Shown: positions 1 to 6,002, counted from the first letter of the stretch. The stretch is DNA of 6,111 nucleotides from an uncultured Flavobacterium sp. (GCA_945957245.1 CAMFLD010000182.1:1-6111); one strand, 5' to 3'. Notes: generated by a model from the letters alone, not told the origin. Translations and numbers: made by a program.

Positions 1-265
1 GACAAACAGCCGCACATTGTGGTTCCTCATGAAACCCTTTACACTCTGTACATTTGCCTGGTACAATATAATAGATATCGTCAGAAATTGGAGTTTGTGC
101 CGCATCAGCATCTATTTCAGTTCCGTCAGGAAGGATAACTTTTCCTCTTAGAGCCGTTCCGTCTTTATACCTCCAGTCGTCAGCACCTTCGTAAATTGCT
201 GTATTTGGACACTCCGGTTCGCAAGCCCCGCAGTTAATACATTCGTCTGTTATAATGATTGCCAT
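1..265 (-). CDS. 2[4Fe-4S] ferredoxin, 3' end missing (partial)
   Basis: This is a small iron-sulfur electron carrier of the bacterial two-cluster type, expected in the cytoplasm. Translating the minus strand from the ATG at 265-263 gives 88 residues before the window ends. Seen directly: the N-terminus has C9-x2-C12-x2-C15-x3-C19-P, and the C-terminal visible part has C72-x2-C75-x8-C84-x3-C88. The eight-residue spacing between the second and third cysteines of the second set is the mark of the YfhL / Allochromatium-type ferredoxins. The acidic middle section (residues 26-63) is also typical. Bacteroidota members run to roughly 115 residues, so about 25-30 C-terminal residues probably lie outside. 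The codon interrupted at base 1 begins with C on the coding strand, consistent with the usual Pro after the last cysteine. It is divergent from the acyl-CoA reductase gene and has its own promoter match. The redox partner is not known from the sequence. Confidence 0.93.
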   Translation of the reverse strand, partial: MAIIITDECINCGACEPECPNTAIYEGADDWRYKDGTALRGKVILPDGTEIDADAAQTPISDDIYYIVPGKCTECKGFHEEPQCAAVC

Positions 266-290
266 ATTTGTAGTCTTAAAGTTAGCAGGC

Positions 291-306
291 CTAAAATTTT
301 AGAGCC
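291..306 (-). promoter_or_regulatory. Inverted repeat in the ferredoxin leader
   Basis: Positions 291-302 are a perfect 12-bp palindrome, CTAAAATTTTAG. It is extended by GGC at 288-290 pairing with GCC at 304-306, with A303 bulged. It lies 26-41 bases upstream of the ferredoxin ATG, inside the leader predicted from the promoter at 376-407. As RNA it could fold with an AATT loop; as DNA it could be an operator. Function is inference only, and AT-rich palindromes arise easily by chance. Confidence 0.3.
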
Positions 307-327
307 AAAAGACAGCCAAAACCAATT

Positions 328-355
328 TTCGACTTCCTACTTTTGACTTTCGACT
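328..355 (+). repeat. Tandem 7-bp repeat, four units (TTYGACT-like)
   Basis: Four consecutive heptamers fill this stretch without gaps. Units 1 (328-334) and 4 (349-355) are both TTCGACT, unit 3 (342-348) is TTTGACT, and unit 2 (335-341) is the diverged TCCTACT. Unit 3 supplies the TTTG used as the -33 box of the rightward promoter. From memory, similar GACTTTCGACTTT-style strings are frequent between genes in flavobacteria, so this may be a family of intergenic repeats and not a site specific to this locus. Confidence 0.6.
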
Positions 356-373
356 AAATAAGCCCTATTTTTG
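342..373 (+). promoter_or_regulatory. Bacteroidota-type promoter for the acyl-CoA reductase gene
   Basis: TTTG at 342-345 and TATTTTTG at 366-373 are separated by 20 bp. This is a full match to the Bacteroidota primary sigma-factor consensus (TTTG at -33, TAnnTTTG at -7). Transcription would start near 378-380, giving a leader of about 35 nt before the ATG at 415. The -7 box abuts the -7 box of the opposing ferredoxin promoter. The match is seen directly; activity is inferred. Confidence 0.7.
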
Positions 374-375
374 CG

Positions 376-407
376 CAAAATTACAATCAAAACAATTTAT
401 AAACAAA
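376..407 (-). promoter_or_regulatory. Bacteroidota-type promoter for the ferredoxin gene
   Basis: Read on the minus strand, TTTG (407-404), a 20-bp spacer, then TAATTTTG (383-376) match the Bacteroidota consensus fully. Initiation near 370 would give a leader of about 105 nt for the ferredoxin mRNA, which includes the inverted repeat at 291-306. The spacer is the same length as that of the opposing promoter, and the -7 boxes are only two bases apart (374-375). Confidence 0.65.
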
Positions 408-414
408 TCTCTAA

Positions 415-1470
415 ATGAATTCTAACACAAAATTATCGTTTGTCGAATTAGGGAAATTCCTCAGTCAGTTCAAAAAAGAGGAACAGATTCAACAGGCAGG
501 TGTACTTTATAATGATTTGTATTTTGATAAATTCAGGGATTTGATTACACTTTCCCAATCCCACAATGGATGGTTTACACCGGAACAGGTTTATTTTGCT
601 GTCCAGTCCTGGGCCGAAGCTTTACAGGAAACTAATCTGGACAAATGGCTGTCTGGATATAATTTTACTGCTAAAACACCAAAAACGTTAGGGTTAATAT
701 TGGCAGGAAACATCCCGATGGTGGGTTTTCATGATCTGTTATGTGTTTTGATTGCCGGGAACAAGGTTTTGATTAAAATGTCTTCCAACGATCAGCATCT
801 GATTCAGTTTTTGGCCAAATACCTTATAAGTGTTCAGCCGGAGCTTAAAGATTACATCACTTTTACCGATGGCAAACTGGAAAATTTTGATGCTGTAATT
901 GCCACCGGAAGCAATAATACTGCCCGTTATTTTGAGTATTATTTTAAAAACAAACCAAATATCATCAGAAAGAACCGGAATTCAGTTGCGGTTTTAAACG
1001 GACAGGAATCACATGAGGATTTGGTAAATCTTGGTGAAGATATTTTCAGGTATTTTGGTTTAGGATGCCGCAATGTTTCTAAACTATTTGTCCCTGAAGG
1101 TTATAATTTTGATGCCTTTTTTAAGGCCATGTATGAATATAAGGATGTTATTTTTTACGAAAAATACTCTAACAACTACGATTACAACAAAGCGGTATTC
1201 CTGATGAGTAATTTTAAAATATTCGATAACGAATTCCTGACACTCAAGGAAGATACCAGCTACGCCTCTCCTATTTCTTCGGTATTTTACGAATACTATA
1301 CTGACATCAATACATTACAGCAAAAGCTTAAAGCAGATGCGGACCAACTTCAATGTGTCGTTTCCAATAATTTAGTTCCAAATTCGATTCCGTTTGGCAA
1401 AACCCAAAAACCGGAACTTTGGGATTATGCAGACCACGTAGACACACTGGAGTTCTTAATCTCTTTATAA
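415..1470 (+). CDS. Acyl-CoA reductase, LuxC family
   Basis: The 351-residue protein belongs to the LuxC branch of the aldehyde-dehydrogenase-like superfamily. LuxC reduces activated fatty acyl groups to fatty aldehydes with NADPH through a cysteine thioester. Seen directly: a glycine/hydrophobic nucleotide-binding core at about residues 93-125 (GLILAGNIP followed by VLIAGNKVLIKMSSND), VIATGSN at 161-167, and FGLGCRNVS around C218, the best candidate for the acyl-carrying cysteine. It is shorter than Vibrio LuxC (about 480 residues), mainly at the N-terminus; this compact size appears usual for Bacteroidota members. No LuxD or LuxE relative is nearby, so light production is unlikely. The physiological substrate cannot be read from the sequence. 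The ATG at 415 fits the promoter and family length. No clear terminator follows before serC, 129 bp downstream. Confidence 0.85.
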   Translation: MNSNTKLSFVELGKFLSQFKKEEQIQQAGVLYNDLYFDKFRDLITLSQSHNGWFTPEQVYFAVQSWAEALQETNLDKWLSGYNFTAKTPKTLGLILAGNIPMVGFHDLLCVLIAGNKVLIKMSSNDQHLIQFLAKYLISVQPELKDYITFTDGKLENFDAVIATGSNNTARYFEYYFKNKPNIIRKNRNSVAVLNGQESHEDLVNLGEDIFRYFGLGCRNVSKLFVPEGYNFDAFFKAMYEYKDVIFYEKYSNNYDYNKAVFLMSNFKIFDNEFLTLKEDTSYASPISSVFYEYYTDINTLQQKLKADADQLQCVVSNNLVPNSIPFGKTQKPELWDYADHVDTLEFLISL

Positions 1471-1599
1471 AATTCACAACAATTGTTATAAACTATATCG
1501 TTTTCGTTAATAACATCAGCTAATTATTGCGGATTTCTAATCGCTTTTTAAATAGTGGTTTACGAAATTTGCAGCTCATTATTTAGAAAATCTGTTATC

Positions 1600-2691
1600 A
1601 TGAAAAAACATAATTATAGCGCCGGACCGTGTATTTTACCACAAGAAGTATTTGAAAAATCAGCACAGGCTGTTTTGAATTTCAATAATTCCGGTTTGTC
1701 TATTCTGGAAATATCACACCGCAGTAAAGATTTCGTTGCCGTAATGGACGAAGTTCGTGCTTTGGTATTGGAACTTTTAGGTCTGGAAGGTAAAGGCTAT
1801 CAGGCTTTGTTTTTACAGGGTGGTGCCAGTCTGGAATTTTTGATGGTTCCATACAACCTGATGAAAGAAAACGGAAAAGCGGCGTACCTTGACACGGGAA
1901 CCTGGGCTAATAATGCTATTAAGGAAGCTAAATTATTTGGCGAAACGGTTGTTGTTGCTTCTTCTAAAGAGCAAAATTATAATCATATTCCAACGGATTA
2001 CAGCATTCCTGAAGATGCAAATTATTTCCACTGCACCAGCAATAATACCATTTTTGGAACACAGATGAAATCGTTTCCGAAAACCAATGTGCCGATTGTT
2101 TGTGATATGAGTTCAGATATTTTCTCAAGAAGTTTAGACTTTTCGCAATTTGACTTAATCTATGCGGGAGCTCAGAAAAACATGGGAGCTGCCGGAGCTA
2201 CATTAGTTGTGGTGAAAGAAGAAATCCTAGGCAAATCAGCAAGAACTATTCCAAGTATTTTGGATTATGAGAAACATATCAAAGCTGAGAGTATGTATAA
2301 TACACCTGCGGTTTTTGCAGTTTATACGTGTCTTTTGACTTTGCAATGGCTTAAAAATCAAGGTGGAATTGCTGCCATTGAAAAAATCAACGAAGCAAAA
2401 GCGGAACTACTTTATAATGAAATCGACCGCAATCCTTTGTTTATAGGAACAGCTGATAAAAAAGACCGAAGCAATATGAACGCCACGTTCCTTTTGGTTG
2501 ATGAAAAGAATCAGGAACTGTTTGACAAAATGTGGAAAGAAGCTGGAATCAGTGGCATTGCCGGACATCGTTCTGTTGGAGGTTACCGTGCTTCTATGTA
2601 CAATGCACTTCCGTTAGAAAGTGTACAGGTGCTGGTTGACGTAATGAAGAAACTGGAAGAAGTGGTAAAACCAAACGAAGTAACGGTTTAA
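1600..2691 (+). CDS. serC: Phosphoserine aminotransferase
   Basis: This PLP enzyme transfers an amino group from glutamate to 3-phosphohydroxypyruvate, giving O-phosphoserine in serine synthesis. Family members can also act in PLP synthesis. The 363 residues match the family's usual length of about 360. Visible marks are the N-terminal NYSAGP (5-10), substrate-site H40-R41 in ISHRSKDF, GGAS at 74-77 for the cofactor phosphate, W102 positioned to stack on PLP, D169 for the pyridine nitrogen, the Schiff-base lysine K193 in GAQKNMG, NTP at 234-236, and HRSVGGYRAS at 323-332. The reading frame stays open to a GTG at 1555, but the added 15 residues look unlike SerC, and the ATG at 1600 places NYSAGP correctly. 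The 129 bp upstream contain a small palindrome (1478-1487) but no full promoter match that I can find. serA follows after a structured RNA element. Confidence 0.97.
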   Translation: MKKHNYSAGPCILPQEVFEKSAQAVLNFNNSGLSILEISHRSKDFVAVMDEVRALVLELLGLEGKGYQALFLQGGASLEFLMVPYNLMKENGKAAYLDTGTWANNAIKEAKLFGETVVVASSKEQNYNHIPTDYSIPEDANYFHCTSNNTIFGTQMKSFPKTNVPIVCDMSSDIFSRSLDFSQFDLIYAGAQKNMGAAGATLVVVKEEILGKSARTIPSILDYEKHIKAESMYNTPAVFAVYTCLLTLQWLKNQGGIAAIEKINEAKAELLYNEIDRNPLFIGTADKKDRSNMNATFLLVDEKNQELFDKMWKEAGISGIAGHRSVGGYRASMYNALPLESVQVLVDVMKKLEEVVKPNEVTV

Positions 2692-2699
2692 AAAAAGCC

Positions 2700-2800
2700 T
2701 AGCCCCGATTGCAGTGGCATCCTTTTTAAGGATTGGCCTGAGGAAGCGAAGGCACATCAATCCTTAAAAAGATATAACGGAAAGCGGGAAACTGCTCCTA
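2700..2800 (+). ncRNA. Flavo-1-like structured RNA / intergenic repeat
   Basis: Seen directly: a long hairpin pairs 2722-2735 with 2758-2771 over 14 uninterrupted base pairs. On top is a smaller GCCT/AGGC helix (2736-2739 with 2750-2753), a ten-base loop, and an ACAT bulge at 2754-2757. The flanks carry AGCCCCGAT and GATATAACGGAAAGCGGG, strings I recall as recurrent in flavobacterial genomes and resembling the Flavo-1 RNA motif in Rfam. Two further pairings are possible: CCCG 2704-2707 with CGGG 2785-2788, and GCAGT 2711-2715 with ACTGC 2791-2795. They cross each other, so they would form a pseudoknot or be alternatives. The element begins 8 bases after the serC stop and ends 42 bases before the serA start. 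It is not an ordinary terminator, because the T run precedes the hairpin. Its function is unknown; the family name is from memory. Confidence 0.65.
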
Positions 2801-2812
2801 AATTAATTTAAA

Positions 2813-2836
2813 AATTCAAAATTTATAATTCAAAAT
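2813..2836 (+). repeat. Short direct repeat AATTCAAAAT upstream of serA
   Basis: Two identical 10-bp copies, 2813-2822 and 2827-2836, are separated by TTAT and end 6 bases before the serA start. Similar AT-rich strings are common between genes in flavobacteria, so this is probably background composition or a minor intergenic repeat. It could leave the leader of serA unstructured for translation initiation. Confidence 0.4.
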
Positions 2837-2842
2837 AATTAT

Positions 2843-3805
2843 ATGAAAGTATTAGCCAACGATGGGATTTCTAAAAGTGGAATCAAAGCTTTAGAAAAAG
2901 GTGGTTTTGAAGTTATTACTACTAAGGTAGCTCAGGAACAGGTAGCCAATTATATTAATGAGCACAAAATTGACGTAATTGTCGTTAGAAGTGCAACAAA
3001 AGTTCGTCAAGATATTATTGACAACTGCCCTAGCCTTAAGATTATAGGACGTGGTGGCGTTGGAATGGATAATATTGATGTAGATTATGCCCGCAGCAAA
3101 GGTCTTCACGTAATTAATACGCCGGCATCTTCCTCTGAAAGTGTAGCCGAATTGGTTTTTGCGCATTTATTTACTGGCGTTCGTTTCCTTCAGGATTCTA
3201 ACAGAAATATGCCACTGGAAGGCGACAGTAATTTTGAAGGACTGAAAAAGGCTTATGCTAACGGGATTGAACTTCGTGGAAAAACACTAGGAATTATTGG
3301 TTTTGGACGCATCGGACAGGCTGTAGCTAAGATGGCACTTGGACTGGGTATGAAAGTAATTGCTGCCGATAAATTTGTACACAAAGCGGAAGTAAAAGTG
3401 GAATTTTATAATGGTCAGTTCATCAATGTGGAGTTTGAAATGGAGCCTCTTGAGGATGTTTTCAAACATTCTGATTTTATCACACTTCACGTTCCGGCTC
3501 AGGATGGTTATGTAATTGGCGAGTCTGAATTTGGGCTAATGAAAGATAATGTGGGTATTGTAAACTGTGCCCGTGGCGGTGTTATTGATGAAGTGGCTCT
3601 GGTAGCTGCTTTAGATTCCGGAAAAGTATCTTTTGCCGGATTGGACGTTTTTGAAAACGAGCCTACTCCTGAGATTCAGATATTGATGCATCCAAAAATT
3701 TCTTTAACCCCTCACATCGGGGCGGCAACCCTTGAAGCTCAGGATCGTATCGGTACTGAATTAGCCGAACAGATAATCAGCCTTTTAAAAGCTGAGAAAG
3801 TTTAA
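2843..3805 (+). CDS. serA: D-3-phosphoglycerate dehydrogenase-type 2-hydroxyacid dehydrogenase, short form
   Basis: This NAD-dependent enzyme probably oxidises 3-phosphoglycerate to 3-phosphohydroxypyruvate, the substrate of the SerC encoded just upstream. The 320 residues cover only the catalytic and NAD-binding domains; no ACT or intervening domain follows, so feedback by serine through an ACT domain is not expected. Visible motifs are IGRGGVGMDNID at 68-79 (substrate side), the Rossmann glycines GFGRIG at 153-158, D176 placed to favour NAD over NADP, and the catalytic trio R244 (in NCARGG), E273 (in VFENEP) and H291 (in TPHIGAAT). A somewhat long segment at about 183-203 lies between the Rossmann strand and the next helix. 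Other D-2-hydroxyacid dehydrogenases share this fold, but pairing with serC makes the assignment strong. The upstream 42 bp hold AATTCAAAAT twice (2813-2822, 2827-2836) and no clear promoter. Confidence 0.92.
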   Translation: MKVLANDGISKSGIKALEKGGFEVITTKVAQEQVANYINEHKIDVIVVRSATKVRQDIIDNCPSLKIIGRGGVGMDNIDVDYARSKGLHVINTPASSSESVAELVFAHLFTGVRFLQDSNRNMPLEGDSNFEGLKKAYANGIELRGKTLGIIGFGRIGQAVAKMALGLGMKVIAADKFVHKAEVKVEFYNGQFINVEFEMEPLEDVFKHSDFITLHVPAQDGYVIGESEFGLMKDNVGIVNCARGGVIDEVALVAALDSGKVSFAGLDVFENEPTPEIQILMHPKISLTPHIGAATLEAQDRIGTELAEQIISLLKAEKV

Positions 3806-3865
3806 ATAGCATTTTCTAATTAGGATTATTTGACTACATTTATTCTAATTTTAAAAAACTAAGAC

Positions 3866-4432
3866 ATGTTTGAACAATTAACCGAACTAGTAAAACAATT
3901 TGGTGGTGATGCCGTAGTAAACAATCCAGCGGTACCAAATGAGCATAATGAGGCTGTAATGAGTGAAGCCAGTACTTCTATCCTTGACGGACTGAAGGAA
4001 ATGGTTGCCAATGGAAATGCGAAAGGTTTAGCCAGTTTGTTCCATGGTGATAATGCTTCTGATGCTTCTAATCCTGTGGTACAGCAATTAACCGAAAAAT
4101 TATCGGGGAGCCTTGGTGAGAAATTTGGATTGAGCAGCGACGACGCTTCTAATGTAGCAGGTGGTTTGATTCCGAAAGTTTTGGGCTCACTTATTGGCAA
4201 AGCAAAAGACCCAAATGACAGCAGTTTTAAGGTTTCTGACATTATTCGTGCAATTACCGGAGGAAATTCCTCTCAGGGCGGTGGCATTATGGATGCTATT
4301 TCAAAATACGGCAGCCAGTTTGGTTTAGACCAGGATGGTGATGGTCAGGTAGGAATCAGTGATGCTGTTGCTGCTGTTACCAAAAAGTCAGGTGGTTTTG
4401 GCGGATTACTCGGGAAACTCTTTGGCAAATAA
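3866..4432 (+). CDS. DUF937 family protein with an EF-hand-like loop
   Basis: This is a 188-residue protein of unknown function, predicted to be cytoplasmic because no signal peptide or membrane segment is visible. The N-terminal part, MFEQLTELVKQFGGDAVVNNPAVPNEH, and the repeated helical pattern up to about residue 135 (GLKEMVANGNAKGLASLF, VVQQLTEKLSGSLGEKFGL, VAGGLIPKVLGSLIGKA) fit the DUF937 (YidB-related) family. Near the C-terminus, residues 155-166 read DQDGDGQVGISD, with acidic or polar residues at loop positions 1, 3, 5, 7, 9 and 12 compatible with a calcium-binding EF-hand or dockerin-type loop (position 9 is Gly, which could use water). A Gly-rich tail with GGFGGLLGKLFGK ends the protein. 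It lies 60 bp after serA with no terminator between, so read-through from serA is likely. An intrinsic terminator follows. The family assignment is from memory. Confidence 0.78.
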   Translation: MFEQLTELVKQFGGDAVVNNPAVPNEHNEAVMSEASTSILDGLKEMVANGNAKGLASLFHGDNASDASNPVVQQLTEKLSGSLGEKFGLSSDDASNVAGGLIPKVLGSLIGKAKDPNDSSFKVSDIIRAITGGNSSQGGGIMDAISKYGSQFGLDQDGDGQVGISDAVAAVTKKSGGFGGLLGKLFGK

Positions 4433-4455
4433 AAACCAATTATAATTTTAAACAG

Positions 4456-4482
4456 AAACCATGCACTCCGCATGGTTTTTTT
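4456..4482 (+). terminator. Intrinsic terminator after the DUF937 gene
   Basis: AAACCATGC (4456-4464) pairs perfectly with GCATGGTTT (4470-4478) around the five-base loop ACTCC, and seven T residues run from 4476 to 4482. It lies 24 bases after the stop codon. This is the only textbook Rho-independent terminator in the window, and it separates the serine-gene unit from the lipoprotein cluster. Confidence 0.9.
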
Positions 4483-4545
4483 ATTGTTAAAATTGAGACA
4501 GTTAACCTTGGTTTTTTGTAAATTTATAGGTCAAATTTTGTTGCC

Positions 4546-4974
4546 ATGAAAAAGCTTATTATTCCGTTGCTTTTACTTATTGCTTTGGCATCCTGTCATT
4601 TTGATAAGAACATTACCACCAAAGCCAATACACCGGACAAAAAAGTAACCGATGCGGTGAGAATTGCTAATGACTCTCTGGAATATGAAGTAGTAATTAT
4701 TGATCCGGGATTTAATAGTTGGCTTTTGAGTCAGGCAAAACCCAGAGGTTTTTACTCTGAGAATTATTTGGAGAACCGAAATCAGATTTACGTAAGAGAA
4801 TGGAACAATCGGGCACTTCAGCCGCAACGATATCAGGGATTATATGGAATGCAGATTGATTATGACCCGAAAATCCACTACGGATACGAAGTAAACTACC
4901 TTCTTTACAATTACATGGTTTATTATCAAATTACCAACCGTCAACAATTTGCAGGATTTGTTCCAAGACCATAA
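4546..4974 (+). CDS. DUF6146-like lipoprotein
   Basis: This 142-residue protein has a lipoprotein signal peptide: positive MKK, a hydrophobic stretch at 4-15, and a lipobox L14-A15-S16 before C17, which would be lipidated after cleavage. The residues just after the cysteine (HFDKN) are not a clear surface-export signal of the SDDFE type, so a periplasm-facing outer-membrane position is the simplest guess. The mature part has conserved-looking aromatic blocks: YEVVIIDPGFNSWLL, then YVREWNNRALQPQRY, then IDYGYEVNYLLYNYMVYY in similar form near the end. From memory these resemble the DUF6146 family of Bacteroidota; the biochemical role is unknown. The ATG at 4546 is the only start that gives the signal peptide. 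Upstream, AAATTTTG (4533-4540) is one base from the -7 consensus, but spacing to TTTG at 4515-4518 is only 14 bp, so no confident promoter can be named. Confidence 0.82.
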   Translation: MKKLIIPLLLLIALASCHFDKNITTKANTPDKKVTDAVRIANDSLEYEVVIIDPGFNSWLLSQAKPRGFYSENYLENRNQIYVREWNNRALQPQRYQGLYGMQIDYDPKIHYGYEVNYLLYNYMVYYQITNRQQFAGFVPRP

Positions 4975-4988
4975 ATTGACTAGATTTG
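4957..4988 (+). promoter_or_regulatory. Bacteroidota-type promoter inside the end of the lipoprotein gene
   Basis: TTTG at 4957-4960, a 20-bp spacer and TAGATTTG at 4981-4988 match the Bacteroidota consensus fully. The -33 box lies within the last codons of the lipoprotein gene. A start near 4993-4995 would leave a leader of only about 10-12 nt before the ATG at 5005. It could give the membrane protein and ABC ATPase genes expression independent of the lipoprotein gene. Confidence 0.6.
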
Positions 4989-5004
4989 TGGAACTTTAGC
5001 AATT

Positions 5005-5316
5005 ATGGCAAATTTTAAGGAACGTTGGAATATTAAATCAAACTGGCAATTATTCGTCATAATTGTTGTATTTGCTGTTACCGGCTCTACAGCCGGATAT
5101 CTTTCCAAACCTATTTTAAAAGCCTTAGGCGTTAGCCGTGACAATCCTTGGGAATATTGGATTCTTTATATCGTGATTATCTTTCCCGTATATCAGGTTC
5201 TGTTAGTTCTATTTGGATTTATTTTCAGGCAGTTTCCTTTTTTCTGGGCGTTTGAAAAGAAAATGCTGCGTGCCTGCCGCCTCGGATTTATTGCTGATTG
5301 GTTTGAGAAAAAATAA
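5005..5316 (+). CDS. Small two-helix membrane protein, DUF6787-like
   Basis: This 103-residue protein is predicted to sit in the inner membrane. Two hydrophobic segments are visible: about residues 14-33 (WQLFVIIVVFAVTGSTAGYL) and 52-74. A positively charged N-terminus (KERWNIKSN) precedes the first. A polar linker with SRDNPWE lies between them, and an amphipathic tail rich in Phe, Lys and Arg follows (FRQFPFFWAFEKKML, then CRLGFIADWFEKK). Both termini are therefore expected on the cytoplasmic side. The pattern recalls the DUF6787 family of Bacteroidota, named from memory; function is unknown. It starts 30 bp after the lipoprotein gene and ends 26 bp before the ABC ATPase gene, so it is probably co-transcribed with the ATPase, and it has its own promoter match over the previous gene's end. 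Confidence 0.75.
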   Translation: MANFKERWNIKSNWQLFVIIVVFAVTGSTAGYLSKPILKALGVSRDNPWEYWILYIVIIFPVYQVLLVLFGFIFRQFPFFWAFEKKMLRACRLGFIADWFEKK

Positions 5317-5342
5317 AAGTTTACTTTGTAAAAACTCATTTG

Positions 5343-6002
5343 ATGATTACTGCCAAAAACATTCATAAATACTACAACGAACTTCATGTCCTAAAGGGCG
5401 TCGACCTTCATATTGAAAAGGGAGAAATCGTATCTATAGTCGGAGCTTCCGGTGCCGGAAAAACAACCTTGCTTCAAATTCTGGGAACTTTGGATACACC
5501 AAAACAACAATCTGATACATCACTTGAAATAAATAATGATAATATTTTGATAATGAAAGATAAAGCTTTGTCAAAATTTAGAAATTCTCATTTGGGTTTT
5601 ATCTTTCAGTTTCACCAATTGCTTCCAGAGTTTACCGCTTTGGAAAACGTGTGCATTCCGGCTTTTATTGCTAATAAAGACAAGAAGGAAACTGAAACAG
5701 AAGCCAAAAGATTGTTGGATTACCTTGGGCTATCACACAGGATTAATCACAAACCCAATGAAATGTCGGGCGGTGAGCAGCAAAGAGTTGCTGTAGCCAG
5801 AGCTTTAATCAACAAACCTGCGGTAATTTTTGCCGATGAACCTTCAGGAAATCTGGATACGGCATCAGCGGAAAATCTGCATCAGCTTTTTTTTAAACTG
5901 CGGGATGAATTTGGACAAACCTTTGTCATTGTTACCCATAATGAAGAATTTGCCAACATGGCCGACAGGAAACTGGTCATGAAAGACGGAGTAATAGTAT
6001 AG
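5343..6002 (+). CDS. LolD-type ABC transporter ATP-binding protein
   Basis: This 219-residue protein is a single ABC ATPase domain of the LolD/MacB group. LolD powers release of lipoproteins from the inner membrane with LolC/LolE permeases; MacB-type relatives drive other envelope tasks. All ABC motifs are present: Walker A GASGAGKTT at 34-42, the Q-loop Q89 in FIFQFHQLLPEFTALENV (the stretch most typical of LolD), signature MSGGEQQR at 141-148, Walker B VIFADEP at 161-167, the D-loop SGNLD at 168-172, and switch H199 in VTHN. The protein looks complete and catalytically competent. The ATG at 5343 is chosen over the TTG at 5340 directly before it. A degenerate promoter-like pair, TTTG 5302-5305 and TACTTTG 5322-5328, has a short spacer and is doubtful. 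No LolC/LolE-like permease is next to it in the visible sequence, so its partner is unknown. Confidence 0.9.
   Translation: MITAKNIHKYYNELHVLKGVDLHIEKGEIVSIVGASGAGKTTLLQILGTLDTPKQQSDTSLEINNDNILIMKDKALSKFRNSHLGFIFQFHQLLPEFTALENVCIPAFIANKDKKETETEAKRLLDYLGLSHRINHKPNEMSGGEQQRVAVARALINKPAVIFADEPSGNLDTASAENLHQLFFKLRDEFGQTFVIVTHNEEFANMADRKLVMKDGVIV

Noticed and set aside
415..1470. Bioluminescence (lux) locus
   Set aside because: Only a LuxC-like reductase is present; no luciferase, LuxD or LuxE genes are visible, and LuxC relatives occur in many non-luminous Bacteroidota.
1478..1487. AACAATTGTT palindrome as a terminator or operator after the acyl-CoA reductase gene
   Set aside because: It is only 10 bp and AT-rich, with no loop or T run; nothing distinguishes it from chance.
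1555..1599. Extended N-terminus of SerC from a GTG at 1555
   Set aside because: The extra 15 residues look unlike SerC, whereas the ATG at 1600 gives the normal 363-residue protein starting MKKHNYSAGP.
2722..2771. Long hairpin after serC as a simple Rho-independent terminator
   Set aside because: The T run is on the 5' arm and forms part of the stem, and the 3' arm is followed by GATATAACGG, not a T run; the flanks fit a structured-RNA repeat better.
2891..3490. Two minus-strand open frames opposite serA (2891-3166 and 3287-3490)
   Set aside because: They lie wholly within serA, have no recognisable motifs and no promoter match, and are shadows of its codon pattern.
3859..4242. 127-residue minus-strand open frame opposite the DUF937 gene
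   Set aside because: It overlaps a recognisable gene, has no known family pattern and is rich in Ser, Pro and Leu as expected from an antisense reading of Gly/Ala/Glu/Lys-rich codons.
4515..4540. Promoter for the lipoprotein gene (TTTG 4515-4518 with AAATTTTG 4533-4540)
   Set aside because: The spacer is only 14 bp and the -7 box misses its first T; too weak to list as a feature.
4573..5387. Minus-strand frames at 4573-4827 and 5193-5387
   Set aside because: Both are antisense to better-supported genes, lack recognisable motifs, and the second crosses two real genes.
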